Source of the DNA: CAVTWY01 sp963738575
Lineage (GTDB): Bacteria; Pseudomonadota; Gammaproteobacteria; Burkholderiales; Burkholderiaceae_C
DNA length: 64,000 bases
Direction of reading: 5' to 3'
Assembly: GCA_963738575.1 (NCBI GenBank)
Contig: CAVTWY010000001.1
Span: 1 to 64,000, forward strand
Positions within the stretch are counted from its first letter, which is position 1. Each line of letters starts with the position of its first letter. The notes beneath the pieces were generated by a model, which was not told where the DNA came from, did not search any database, and saw only the letters and a list, made by a program, of their open reading frames with translations. Positions 34,502-43,953 of this stretch are shown here, piece by piece. A program made the translations under genes and the position numbers.

Positions 34502-34701
34502 GGGGCGCTTCCTTGACGCTTGTTCTGACGCGTGATTAAAACCATGTTCATCACTCTAGTCGTTGATGTGGCAATTCCATCACCCCCATTCGCGCGAACA
34601 TTGTGACGGCGTGTTTCTGGTTTGCGCGTGAGGATGGATGTGTAACGCATGGCGAACCTTGGCTGCCGACCGCCGGGGTGTCAACCCACGGGAAAACCAT
34701 T

Positions 34702-34718
34702 AATCAATCCAATTGATT
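34702..34718. promoter_or_regulatory. inverted-repeat operator between the kinase and frcB
   Basis: AATCAAT (34702-34708), three bases, ATTGATT (34712-34718): a perfect 7-bp inverted repeat in the shared 328-base control region between the divergent kinase and frcB genes. It is the only such site seen there, so it is the best candidate for the ROK repressor encoded at the end of the operon. The rest of the region has no confident -10/-35 pair; TTGACT at 34726 could be a -35. Confidence 0.5.
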
Positions 34719-34829
34719 TATTCGGTTGACTGCCCGAGAATTCCGGCGTTCCCGGGCCGCATCAGCCATCCAGGCGGGCCCGGCAGTCCGCAGCGCATGC
34801 GTTGCACCCCAAGCCCCAGGAGACGCTCC

Positions 34830-35840
34830 ATGTTGAAGACCAGTTTTCTCAAATCCGCCGTCGTGACGGCCGCCTTGGTGAGCGTTTGCGGCGTTGCCGT
34901 GGCGCAAAAGCAGCCCGTCATTGGCCTGATCACCAAAACCGAGACGAACCCTTTCTTCGTGAAGATGAAAGAGGGCGCGGCGAAAGAAGCCAAGGCCAAA
35001 GGCGCCAAGCTGTTGACCGGCTCGGGTAAAGCTGACGGTGACAACGCAGGCCAAGTCACGGCGATGGAGAACATGATCGCTGCAGGTGCCAAGACCATCC
35101 TGATCACCCCAAGCGATTCCAAAGCCATCGTCCCCAGCATCAAAAAAGCGCGTGACAAAGGCGTCCTGGTCATTGCCCTGGACAGCCCCGCCGACCCCGC
35201 TGACGCCACCGACGCGCTCTTTGCCACCGACAACTACAAAGCCGGTGTGTTGATCGGCCAGTACGCCAAAGCGGCTCTGGGCGCCAAGCCAGCCAAGATC
35301 GTGACGCTCGACTTGTTCCCTGGCCACCCCGTGGGCGCTCAGCGTCACAACGGCTTCTTGAAAGGCTTTGGCCTTCCAGCGCCTGATGCCAAGAGCAACG
35401 AGTTGGGCAAGGACGCTGCCGTGGTGTGCATGGCCGACAGCTTTGGCGACCAAGCCAAGGGCCAAACCGCCATGGAAAACTGCCTGCAAAAGTCGCCCGA
35501 CGTGAACTTGGTCTACACCATCAACGAACCCGCCGCCGCAGGCGCTTTCAACGCGCTGAAAAAAGCTGGCAAGAAGGACGTGGTCATCGTGTCGGTTGAC
35601 GGCGGTTGCCAAGGCATCAAAGACGTCGGTGCCGGTGTCATCGCCGCGACGGCCCAACAATACCCTCTGACAATGGCGTCGATGGGTGTGGCAGCCGGTG
35701 TTGAGTACGCCAAGACGGGCAAAAAGCCCAGTGGCTACACCGACACGGGCGTGCTGCTGATTGCTGGAAAAGCACTTAAAGGCGTGGACAGCAAAGATGT
35801 CAAGCTGGGCACGGCACTGTGCTGGGGCAAGAAGACCTAA
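34830..35840 (+). CDS. frcB: fructose-type ABC transporter, periplasmic binding protein
   Basis: 336 residues from the ATG at 34830, which has AGGAGA seven bases upstream. A Sec signal (VVTAALVSVCGVAVAQ) precedes the type I sugar-binding fold: GLITKTETNPFFVKMKEGA, GKADGDNAGQVTAMENMIAAGAKTILITPSD, ALDSPADPADATDALFATDNYKAGVLIGQYA and VSVDGGCQGIKDVGAG. These closely resemble rhizobial FrcB. It delivers sugar to the frcC/frcA importer encoded next. Confidence 0.9.
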   Translation: MLKTSFLKSAVVTAALVSVCGVAVAQKQPVIGLITKTETNPFFVKMKEGAAKEAKAKGAKLLTGSGKADGDNAGQVTAMENMIAAGAKTILITPSDSKAIVPSIKKARDKGVLVIALDSPADPADATDALFATDNYKAGVLIGQYAKAALGAKPAKIVTLDLFPGHPVGAQRHNGFLKGFGLPAPDAKSNELGKDAAVVCMADSFGDQAKGQTAMENCLQKSPDVNLVYTINEPAAAGAFNALKKAGKKDVVIVSVDGGCQGIKDVGAGVIAATAQQYPLTMASMGVAAGVEYAKTGKKPSGYTDTGVLLIAGKALKGVDSKDVKLGTALCWGKKT

Positions 35841-35861
35841 GCTGAGGACGAGGGGCGCACC

Positions 35862-36833
35862 ATGAACGCGCCTGCCGCGCCCAAGCTGCCCTCGGGCCTC
35901 AACGCCGCGACGTTGGGGCCCTTGGTCGCTTTGCTGGCGGCGTGCGCCTTCTTTGCCACGCAGTCAGAAAACTTCCTGACGGGCACCAACTTCTCGCTGA
36001 TTCTTCAGCAGGTGATGGTGGTGGGCACCATTGCCATCGGGCAAACGCTGGTGATCTTGACGGCAGGCATCGACCTGTCCTGCGGCATGGTGATGGCGCT
36101 GGGCGGCATCGTGATGACCAAAGTGGCCGTCGATTTGGGCTGGCACCCGGTGCTTGCCGTGATGGCGGGTGTGGCGGTAACCATGCTTTTTGGGTTGATC
36201 AACGGCTTGTTGGTCACCAAGGTCAAACTGCCGTCGTTCATCGTCACGCTGGGCACGATGAACATTGCGTTTGCCATCACGCAGCTGTATTCCAGCTCCC
36301 AGACCGTGACTGACCTACCTCCCATGCTGACGGCACTGGGCAACACCTTTTCGATCGGTGGCACCGAGGTGGCCTACGGTACGGTGGTGATGATGGCCAT
36401 GTACTTGATGGCGTGGTTTGTGCTTCGAGAAACCGCTGCGGGGCGGCATGTTTACGCGGTGGGCAACAACGCCGAGGCCACCCGCTTGGTGGGCATCGCG
36501 ACGCAAAAGGTGTTGTTGGGCGTGTACGTGGCAGCCGGGTTCTTTTATGGCCTGGCCTCACTGCTTTCCGTGGCGCGCACCGGCGTGGGCGACCCCAACG
36601 CCGGGCAAACCGAGAATTTGGACGCCATCACCGCCGTGGTGCTGGGTGGGACGAGCTTGTTCGGTGGCCGCGGCTGGATTGTCGGCACCTTGGTGGGTGC
36701 CTTGGTCGTTGGCGTGTTTCGAAACGGCCTGACGTTGATGGGTGTGTCGTCCATCTACCAAGTGTTGGTGACAGGGGTTTTGGTGATCTTGGCGGTGGCC
36801 ACCGATCAGCTGTCGCGCAAGGGCACACGATGA
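35862..36833 (+). CDS. frcC: fructose-type ABC transporter permease
   Basis: 323 residues, about eight to ten membrane helices, RbsC/FrcC family. Motifs include VVGTIAIGQTLVILTAGIDLSCGMVMALGG near 60 and the coupling region NNAEATRLVGIATQKVLLGVYVAAGFFYGLASLL near 205. It follows frcB by 21 bases and overlaps frcA by 4, so the three are one operon. Confidence 0.9.
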   Translation: MNAPAAPKLPSGLNAATLGPLVALLAACAFFATQSENFLTGTNFSLILQQVMVVGTIAIGQTLVILTAGIDLSCGMVMALGGIVMTKVAVDLGWHPVLAVMAGVAVTMLFGLINGLLVTKVKLPSFIVTLGTMNIAFAITQLYSSSQTVTDLPPMLTALGNTFSIGGTEVAYGTVVMMAMYLMAWFVLRETAAGRHVYAVGNNAEATRLVGIATQKVLLGVYVAAGFFYGLASLLSVARTGVGDPNAGQTENLDAITAVVLGGTSLFGGRGWIVGTLVGALVVGVFRNGLTLMGVSSIYQVLVTGVLVILAVATDQLSRKGTR

Positions 36834-37639
36834 GCACGCACGCTGCAACCGCCAACGCGCCCGTGCTGGTGATGCAGGCCACCGGCCTGACCAAGCGCTA
36901 TGGCCAAGTCACGGCGCTGGACGGCAGTGACTTTGAGTTGCGTGCGGGCGAGGTGCTGGCCGTGATCGGTGACAACGGTGCTGGCAAGTCATCGTTGATC
37001 AAGTGCCTGTCGGGCGCGACGGTGCCTGACGAAGGCGAGATCCTTCTGGACGGCAAAACGGTGCACTTCAAAACCCCCATCGACGCGCGGCGAGCGGGCA
37101 TCGAAACGGTTTACCAAGACTTGGCCGTGGCCCCAGCCATGTCAATTGCCGAGAACTTGTTTTTGGGGCGCGAGCTGCGCCGGGCCGGGTTCTTGGGCAG
37201 CGTGCTGCGCATGCTCGACAAAAAAACCATGCTGGCGCAAAGCATGGCGCGCATGCAAGACCTGAAGGTGGGCATTCGCTCGATGACGCAGCCCGTTGAG
37301 ACCCTCTCCGGGGGCCAGCGGCAATGCGTGGCGGTGGCGCGTGCGGCGGCCTTTGCGCAGCACGTGGTCATCATGGACGAGCCCACTGCGGCCTTGGGCG
37401 TCAAAGAGGGCAACATGGTGTTGGACCTGATTCGACGCGTGCGCGACCAGGGCTTGCCGGTGGTGCTTATCTCGCACAACATGCCGCACGTCTTTGAGGT
37501 GGCCGATCGCATCCACGTGGCGCGTCTGGGCAAGCGGGTGGCCGTGCTCAACCCCAAAGTCATCAGCATGAGCGACACGGTGGCGGTGATGACGGGCGCC
37601 ATGCCACCCGAGAAGATTCCAAGCGCGTGTTTGGCGTGA
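36830..37639 (+). CDS. frcA: fructose-type ABC transporter ATP-binding protein
   Basis: 269 residues from the ATG at 36830, which overlaps the frcC stop. A longer open frame upstream is a shadow of frcC. A single ABC domain: Walker A GDNGAGKSSLIKCLSGA (about 50), Q-loop YQDLAVAPAM, signature ETLSGGQRQCVAVARAAAF (about 157) and Walker B HVVIMDEPTAALGV (about 178). Only one ATPase domain is present, as in FrcA, unlike the double-domain RbsA. Confidence 0.91.
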   Translation: MSTHAATANAPVLVMQATGLTKRYGQVTALDGSDFELRAGEVLAVIGDNGAGKSSLIKCLSGATVPDEGEILLDGKTVHFKTPIDARRAGIETVYQDLAVAPAMSIAENLFLGRELRRAGFLGSVLRMLDKKTMLAQSMARMQDLKVGIRSMTQPVETLSGGQRQCVAVARAAAFAQHVVIMDEPTAALGVKEGNMVLDLIRRVRDQGLPVVLISHNMPHVFEVADRIHVARLGKRVAVLNPKVISMSDTVAVMTGAMPPEKIPSACLA

Positions 37640-38871
37640 GCGGGCCGTGGGACGCACAGCCCGTTCTTCCCAGGCTGCAACCCAGGGGCTCTAACCAAAG
37701 TGGACTGCGGCAGTACAACGAGCGCGTGGTGCTGCAAGCCGTGCGTTTGCATGGCCCGCTGCCCGGTGCTCAGATCGCGCGCATCACCAACCTGACGGCC
37801 CAAACGGTTTCGTTGATCACCAAACGCTTGCTGGACGAAGAGCTGTTGTGCAAGGGCGAACCCCAACGAGGGCGTGTGGGCCAGCCGTCGGTGCCGTTGT
37901 CGCTCAACCCCCAGGGCGCCTTTGCCATCGGCGTCAAGATCGGGCGGCGCAGCCTGGACGTGCTGCTTGTTGACTTCATCGGGCAAGTTAACCACCGATC
38001 ATCGATGTCGTATGAACACGCCGACCCCCAAGCGCTGTTGGCCGAAATTGAGCTGCGGTTGAAGGACATGCGCAAGCGTGTGAGCAGCAAGCACCGCGAT
38101 CGCATCCAAGGCGTTGGCATTGCCGCACCACTGTCCATGGGGGGGTGGCAGCAGTTGTTGGGGTTGCCTGACGTCGTGGCGCGTCAGTGGCACTCGTTCG
38201 ACTTGGCCGCGCGTGTGTCGCAGGTGGCAGAAATGCCTGTGACGCTGGTGAAAGACACGGCGGCAGCCTGCGTGGCCGAACTCGTGGCCGGCCGGGGGCG
38301 CAGCATCAAGAGCTTTTTGTACCTGTTTGTCGACACCTTGGTGGGCGGTGGCTTGGTGATCGACAGCCAATTGCATGCAGGTGTTTCAGGCAACGCCGGC
38401 GCCATTGGTTCGATGCCGCTGGGCTTGTCGGTTTTGTCGGGTGCCACCACAGCGCCCGCGCAGTTGTTAAGCGTGGCGTCGCTGCTGACCCTCGAGCGCG
38501 CCTTTCAAGGCGCTGGCCTCGACGCTGCAGCCGTTTTTGACGAGCGGGCGCTCCAGGACCCGTGGCGCGTTCACACATTGGCCTGGGTGGACGAAGCCGT
38601 CAACGCCTTGGCCTACGCCGTGCACGCTGCAGCATGTTTGGTGGACATGGAGGGCGTCATTGTTGACGGCTCCTTTGACCGCGACTTGCTGGCGCATGTG
38701 ATGGCGTCCTTGCAATCGGCCCTGGCTGCCTACGACTGGGAAGGCGTGCGCCAGCCGCAGGTGGTGGCCGGCGTCATCGGCTCCGACGCCCGCGCAGTGG
38801 GCGGGGCATTGGTGCCGCTTTACGCCAACTTTGCGCCCGACCCCGACGTGTTTTTGAAGGCGCAGGCTTGA
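37627..38871 (+). CDS. ROK family transcriptional repressor
   Basis: 414 residues starting at GTG 37627, overlapping frcA by 13 bases. An N-terminal winged helix (NERVVLQAVRLHGPLPGAQIARITNLTAQTVSLITKRLLDEELL, about 30-75) is followed by a ROK sugar-kinase-like sensor domain: GVKIGRRSLDVLLVDFIG, then VDTLVGGGLVIDSQLHAGVSGNAGAIGSMPLG near 240. The Cys-rich zinc motif of ROK kinases is absent. As the last gene of the operon it probably represses frcBCA and the divergent kinase until fructose or its phosphate binds. Confidence 0.87.
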   Translation: MFGVSGPWDAQPVLPRLQPRGSNQSGLRQYNERVVLQAVRLHGPLPGAQIARITNLTAQTVSLITKRLLDEELLCKGEPQRGRVGQPSVPLSLNPQGAFAIGVKIGRRSLDVLLVDFIGQVNHRSSMSYEHADPQALLAEIELRLKDMRKRVSSKHRDRIQGVGIAAPLSMGGWQQLLGLPDVVARQWHSFDLAARVSQVAEMPVTLVKDTAAACVAELVAGRGRSIKSFLYLFVDTLVGGGLVIDSQLHAGVSGNAGAIGSMPLGLSVLSGATTAPAQLLSVASLLTLERAFQGAGLDAAAVFDERALQDPWRVHTLAWVDEAVNALAYAVHAAACLVDMEGVIVDGSFDRDLLAHVMASLQSALAAYDWEGVRQPQVVAGVIGSDARAVGGALVPLYANFAPDPDVFLKAQA

Positions 38872-38948
38872 GGCTACGACAGCTTTGGGGCCCCACTTTT
38901 TTGGGGACGTGCAAAGTTTGCAGACTCACCCGTGGCCCAGTTGTCGCA

Positions 38949-39212
38949 CTACTTGGTGCGGTACACCTCGCCTCGGTGGCCAACCCGAATCACTTCGACG
39001 ACGACCCACTGCGTGTGAATCTCATACACGATGCGGTACACGCCCTGACGCACGCGGTATAGCTCAGCGCCGCTGAGCTTTTCGCAGCCTGGGCCGCGCG
39101 GTTCGTCGCACAGGCTTTTCATTCGCGCAAGGATGCGCTTAACGTCGGCTTTGGGTATGTCGCGCAAGTCCTTCGCAACCGAAGGCCTGACACGCAGCTC
39201 ATAACGTCCCAT
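38949..39212 (-). CDS. RelE/ParE family toxin
   Basis: 87 residues with the RelE/ParE beta-alpha fold: YELRVRPSVAKDLRDIPKADVKRILARMKSL, CEKLSGAELYRVRQGVYRIVYEI and VVVEVIRVGHRGEVYR at the end. RelE members cut mRNA on the ribosome; ParE members poison gyrase. The terminal RVGHRGEVYR is the usual catalytic or binding tail of the RelE type. It overlaps its antitoxin gene by 14 bases, the common arrangement. Confidence 0.88.
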   Translation of the reverse strand: MGRYELRVRPSVAKDLRDIPKADVKRILARMKSLCDEPRGPGCEKLSGAELYRVRQGVYRIVYEIHTQWVVVEVIRVGHRGEVYRTK

Positions 39213-39435
39213 CAGCCTTGAGTTTGGCGAGAAAGTCTTCGTAGCTCAGTGCATGTTCTTTGGCTCGGCCGCGCACGACGGCCAGATCTTCTTGGTCCTC
39301 GCGCAGCGCTTGGCGCAGCGCCTCATTCACGATGTCGGACATGCTGCGTTGGCTGTGAACCGATTTGAGGCGCAGTGCCTGGTGGAGGTCGGGTTCGAGG
39401 TAAACCGTCGAGCGAACGACTTCGGCGGTGGCCAT
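39199..39435 (-). CDS. ribbon-helix-helix antitoxin
   Basis: 78 residues. STVYLEPDLHQALRLKSVHSQRSMSDIVNEALRQAL is a ribbon-helix-helix domain (about 9-45); the C-terminal helix RAKEHALSYEDFLAKLKADG binds the toxin. It is first of the two-gene operon and should repress the promoter described just upstream. Confidence 0.87.
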   Translation of the reverse strand: MATAEVVRSTVYLEPDLHQALRLKSVHSQRSMSDIVNEALRQALREDQEDLAVVRGRAKEHALSYEDFLAKLKADGTL

Positions 39436-39463
39436 GGGTACCTTTGAGTGATGATGCTATACC

Positions 39464-39492
39464 ATTCTAGCGTTATAACGCTTTGACGTCAA
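39464..39492 (-). promoter_or_regulatory. toxin-antitoxin promoter with palindromic operator in the spacer
   Basis: On the minus strand TTGACG (39492-39487), 17 bases, TAGAAT (39469-39464). The perfect 14-base palindrome AGCGTTATAACGCT (39469-39482) fills the spacer and touches the -10 box, so antitoxin binding would block polymerase. The -35 box overlaps the stop codon of the GST gene. Confidence 0.7.
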
Positions 39493-40193
39493 TGGGCGCT
39501 CTTTGGTGTCTTTGGTGGTTTGCGGTATGGCTCGTCAAAGTCGACAAACGTCTTTTCGGCGAGCGCATCCTTCACCCAGGCAGCCACGCCCTGGGTGGAC
39601 CAAACCCGGTCGGCGTAGCTGCGACTCGTGGCCGACAGTGGCAAGGCGTAGGTACGCGCGCGGCTCACCACCGGGGCGTAGAAGGCGTCGGCGATGGAGT
39701 AGTTGCCAAAGAGAAAAGGCCCACCGCTGGTTTGCAGCGCGTCTTGCCACATGGCGTTGATGCGCGCCAAATCGGCATGTGCCTGCGCGTTGCCTGACAG
39801 GTGCTCGGCGCCGACCTCGGGCAGCGAGGCTTCAATGTTCATGGGAAACGCGTTTCGCAAAGCACCAAAGCCGCTGTGCATCTCGGCCACGATGCTGCGC
39901 GCGCGGGCGCGCGACGCAGGGTGTTGCGGCCACAGTGGCTTGTTGGCGTGGATCTCGGCCAGCGTCTCGGCGATGGCGATGGTGTCCCAGACCGAGGTGC
40001 CGTCGTCGAGCACCAGGGTGGGGACACGCCCGCTTGGCGTGACTTGAGCAGCGCTGCGCTTGAAGGCCGAGCCAGGCTCCAGGCTGTCAAAGTGCAGCAT
40101 CACTTCGTCAAAAGGGATGTTGAACTCACGCAGCAGCACCCACGGGCGCATCGACCAGGATGAATAGTTTTTGTTGCCGATGTAGAGCTTCAT
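39489..40193 (-). CDS. glutathione S-transferase family protein
   Basis: 234 residues from the ATG at 40193; an earlier in-frame start would add a Gln/Arg-rich stretch with no GST character. Thioredoxin-fold half: KLYIGNKNYSSWSMRPWVLLREFNIPF (catalytic Ser near 12) and SGRVPTLVLDDGTSVWDTIAIAETLAE; helical half with GGPFLFGNYSIADAFYAPVVSRARTY. It probably conjugates or isomerises small electrophiles. The toxin-antitoxin promoter begins at its stop codon. Confidence 0.88.
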   Translation of the reverse strand: MKLYIGNKNYSSWSMRPWVLLREFNIPFDEVMLHFDSLEPGSAFKRSAAQVTPSGRVPTLVLDDGTSVWDTIAIAETLAEIHANKPLWPQHPASRARARSIVAEMHSGFGALRNAFPMNIEASLPEVGAEHLSGNAQAHADLARINAMWQDALQTSGGPFLFGNYSIADAFYAPVVSRARTYALPLSATSRSYADRVWSTQGVAAWVKDALAEKTFVDFDEPYRKPPKTPKSAH

Positions 40194-40328
40194 GGGGTGT
40201 GGGGTGGGTTGAGGTCGCCGTTGTCTTTGTCGTTGTGTTCGCGGCGCCGCTGTTGCAGTTGCAGCGGCGCGGTACGCCCTGAATGTTAGCGAAACTGGCG
40301 TGGGTGCCACAGCCTCTCGCCATGCCGT

Positions 40329-40779
40329 TTACGCATCAATGGAGCGCCGCGAACGCATCACCCGTGGCTTGGGTGCTCGGGCACCTTTTTGCGATGGGCC
40401 GCGCCCATCCGCCTCGCGCGTTTGCGCTGCTTGTTCGCGCAGCCACGCCAGAAAAGCTTGCAACTCGGGCCGCAACACGGCGCTGGGCATGGGGATGAGC
40501 CAGTAAGCAGCCTTGACCTTCAGACGCGCCTTGGTGCCAAACACTTCCACCAGTTCACCTGGTGGTAACGCTCACGTGCCGCCGAGCCTGATCATTTCTC
40601 ACCTTGGCCACGGTGCGATCGATGCGTTCAAGTGTAGGCATCAACGCTTGACGCATCTGCTCACCCGCTTGCGTCAACGTCACCGTGCGGGTGTCGCGCG
40701 CTGCCAACAACCCGATGGGCTTGGGGTCGCGGTGATCGAGAGGAGCCGTCTGGCGGATCGATCGGAGTGACGGTTCCAT
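40329..40779 (-). pseudogene. collapsed LysR family regulator remnant
   Basis: Two pieces of one LysR protein read on the minus strand. The first (40779-40555) has LAARDTRTVTLTQAGEQMRQALMPTLERIDRTVAKVRNDQAR, the linker helix region after the HTH; the second (40550-40329, other frame) has LPPGELVEVFGTKARLKVKAAYWLIPMPSAVLRPELQAFLAWLREQA, the last part of the effector domain. The HTH and about 170 residues of the effector domain between them are missing, and a frameshift joins the pieces. It fills most of the 690-base gap between the GST and htpG genes and cannot encode a working regulator. Confidence 0.72.
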
Positions 40780-40882
40780 GCAGGTTGATCAGTGGATCGG
40801 AGTGAGACCCGCCCCAAGCACTTGAGCCAACCGCTGCGTGGGGCTGCACCAAGCCAATTGCAACCTTGCATAGAATTTGCCC

Positions 40883-42815
40883 ATGAGCACCCCCAACACC
40901 ACCACCACCCCGCCCGCCAAAAAAACCCATGAGTTTCAAGCCGAGGTGCGCCAGCTGCTGCACCTGGTCACGCACTCGCTGTACTCGAACAAAGAGATTT
41001 TTATCCGTGAACTGATTTCCAACGCCTCGGACGCCTGCGACAAGCAGCGCTACGAAGCGCTGCACAACGCCGCGCTGTGGGAGACCGAGCCCGACTTGCG
41101 CATCCGCATCAGCATGGACGAAGCCAGCCAAGACGCTCACCATCAGCGACAACGGCATGGGCATGAGCGCCGATGAAGCCGTGGCCAACCTGGGCACGAT
41201 TGCCAAAAGCGGCACGCGAGAGTTTGTGTCCAAGCTGGAAGGCGAAGCACGCAAGGACGCCAACTTGATTGGTCAGTTTGGGGTGGGCTTTTACTCGGCC
41301 TTTATCGTGGCTGACCGGGTGACGGTGGACACGCGCCGCGCTGGTGCTGATGCCGACGCTGCCGTGCGGTGGACCAGCGAAGGCACAGGCGCCTTTGACC
41401 TGGAAACCATCACCAAGCCCACCCGTGGCACCGACGTGACGCTGCATTTGCGCGAAGGCGAAGAAGAGTTTTTGCGCGCCTGGAAGCTGCGCTCGATCAT
41501 TTCCAAGTACTCCGATCACATCTCGCTCCCCGTCGAGATGCAAAAGGAAGTGCATGCCCCGTTGGGCGACGACGACGCGGCGACCGACGCGGCCCCCAAG
41601 GTGGACGACAACCAACCCCCCGTTTGGGAGCCCGTCAACAAAGCCGCAGCATTGTGGACACGCGCCAAGAGCGACATCACCGACGCCGAGTACCAAGCCT
41701 TCTACAAACAAATCAGCTACGACAGCGAAGCGCCCCTGGCCTACACGCACAACCGCGTCGAAGGCCGCAGCGAATACACGCAACTGCTGTACGTGCCAGC
41801 TAAAGCGCCTTTTGACTTGTGGAACCGCGACCGCAAAGGCGGCGTCAAGCTCTACGTCAAACGCGTCTTCATCATGGATGACGCACAAGCCTTGATGCCA
41901 AGCTACTTGCGCTTTGTCAAAGGCGTGATTGACTCGGCCGACTTGCCGCTCAACGTCTCGCGCGAGCTGCTGCAAGAAAGCCGCGATGTCAAAGGCATCC
42001 GCGAGGGCTCCACCAAGCGCGTGCTTTCGATGCTGGAAGACGTGGCCGAGAATCAAAAAGAGAAGTACGCCGCGTTTTGGAAAGAGTTTGGCGCCGTCAT
42101 CAAAGAGGGCATTGGCGAAGATCACCAAAACCAAGAACGCCTGGCCAAGCTGTTTCGCTTTGCGTCCACTCACGCCGACGAAGGCGTGTCATTTGCCGAC
42201 TACCTGACGCGCATGAAAGAGGGCCAAGAAGCGATCTACGTCATCACGGGTGACACGCTGGCGGCCGCCAAGAGCAGCCCCCAGCTTGAGATCTTTCGCA
42301 AGAAGGGCATCGAGGTGCTGTTGCTGGTTGACCGCGTGGACGAATGGATGCTGTCGCACCTGTACGAGTACGAGGGTAAGTCGCTGCAAAGTGTGGTGAA
42401 GGGTGCTGTGGACCTGGGCAGCCTGGAAGACGCCGACGACAAAGCCAAAGTGCAGGCCCAGTCCGAGGCCCTCAAGCCGCTGTTGGAGAAGCTCAAGGCC
42501 AGCCTGGGTGACCGCGTCAACAACGTGCGTGTGACCACACGCTTGGTGGATTCGCCCGCTTGCCTGGTGGTGGAAGACGGCGACATGAGTCAGCACTTGA
42601 CGCGCATCCTCAAGCAAGCCGGGCAAGTGGCACCGCGCAGCAAGCCTACGCTTGAAATCAACCCCGACCACGCCTTGGTCAAGAAGCTTGAAACCGACGC
42701 CCGCTTTGACGACTTGGCCCACATTCTCTTTGACCAAGCTTTGCTGGCCGAAGGCGGTCAACTGGAAGACCCTGCCGCCTACGTGCGGCGCGTAACGGCG
42801 ATGCTGGCGGCCTAG
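40883..42815 (+). CDS. htpG: chaperone HtpG (Hsp90), one-base frameshift near codon 82
   Basis: Hsp90 ATPase chaperone. The first frame (ATG 40883) gives FQAEVRQLLHLVTHSLYSNKEIFIRELISNASDACDKQRYEAL; after an extra C at about 41129 the second frame continues TLTISDNGMGMSADEAVANLGTIAKSGT and on to the stop at 42815. Motifs NASDACDK, DNGMGM, GQFGVGFYSAF are intact, as are the middle domain and the C-terminal dimer domain. Removing one base gives a normal-length protein of about 643 residues. Conservation is otherwise perfect, so a sequencing error or very recent mutation is likely. A -10-like TAGAAT (40871-40876) sits seven bases before the ATG. Confidence 0.9.
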
Positions 42816-42847
42816 TTCTTTACTTCAGCGCGCTGGTGTCTCAAGCC

Positions 42848-43913
42848 CTAGTCGGCTTGGGACATCAGCGCCATTTGCTCGCGCAGCTGGGTGGCCTGCT
42901 GCGCCCAGTAGCCAGGCGTCCCAAACCAGGGGAAGGCGGCCGGAAACGCAGGGTCGCTCCAGCGGTCGGCGATCCAAGCACTGTGGTGAATCATCCGCAG
43001 CGTTCGCAGTGGCTCAATCAGGGCCAGTTCACGGCGGTCAAAGTCGCGAAACAGCGTGTAGCCCTCGAGCAGCGCGTTCAGTTCGGTGCGCAGTGCCAGG
43101 GGCTCGCCCGACAACAGCATCCACAGGTCTTGAATTGCTGGGCCGTTGCAGGCGTCGTCCAGGTCGACAATGTGGGGTCCTTCTTCGCGCCACAGCACGT
43201 TACCTGGATGGAAGTCGCCGTGCAGGCGCAGTGTTTGCACCGCACCCGCGCGCTCAAAGGCTTGGTCCACCAAGTCCAGTGCTTGGTCACACACCAACAG
43301 CCACCCGTCGCGAGCGCCTTCGTCGTCGGTTTCGAGGGTCGCAATGCGATCCCTTGGTGCCCGGCCAAAGGTTTGCACATTCAACGTGCGACGATGTTCA
43401 AAGCGCTGACGCGCCCCTTCGGTGTGCAAGCGCCCCAGGTAGCGACCTAACCAACCAAGAACCTGCATATCTTCCAGGTTGGGGCCGCGCCCCGCGCAGC
43501 GTGGGGTGACGCTGATGCGGTGCAATCCGCCGCTTGCGTCGACGTGGGCCAACGTGGGCGGCGAGCCCACCAAGCGCGGCGGTGTCGAACCGCTGTTGCC
43601 CACGATGCCGTCGCCAAGCGCCAGCGTCAGGGGTGCAACCACGGGCACATCCACGCCTGCCAGCGCCGCCGCAAAGGTGTGTTCTTCCAGAATCTGCAAG
43701 TCGCTCCAGCGACCGTGGCCGGTAGAACTTGGCCACCACGGCACCACCGTCTTCAAGGTGCACTTGAAACACACGGTTCTCGTACGAGTTGAGCTGCAAA
43801 ATACGGCCGTCGCCGCGAAAGCCAACGGCGTCCAGCGCCGTCAGCACCGCCGCAGGGTCAAGCGTCGCGTAGGGTGTTTGGCTGGTTGATGTAGAAGCGG
43901 GGGGTGATGGCAT
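42848..43913 (-). CDS. srkA: SrkA/YihE-type stress response kinase, one-base frameshift
   Basis: Aminoglycoside-phosphotransferase-like Ser/Thr kinase. From the ATG at 43913 the first frame gives LQLNSYENRVFQVHLEDGGAVVAKFYRP (ATP-binding Lys); after one extra base near 43715 the other frame continues GRWSDLQILEEHTFAAALAG and reaches the catalytic motif RLHGDFHPGNVLW and the metal Asp in HIVDLDDACNGPAIQDLWML, ending at 42848. The joined protein would be about 355 residues. YihE counters stress-triggered death pathways in enterics. Only one indel separates it from an intact gene. Confidence 0.85.
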
Positions 43914-43953
43914 GGTGACGCATTGTCACTGCACCTCTTGGTGGCACCAGGCT

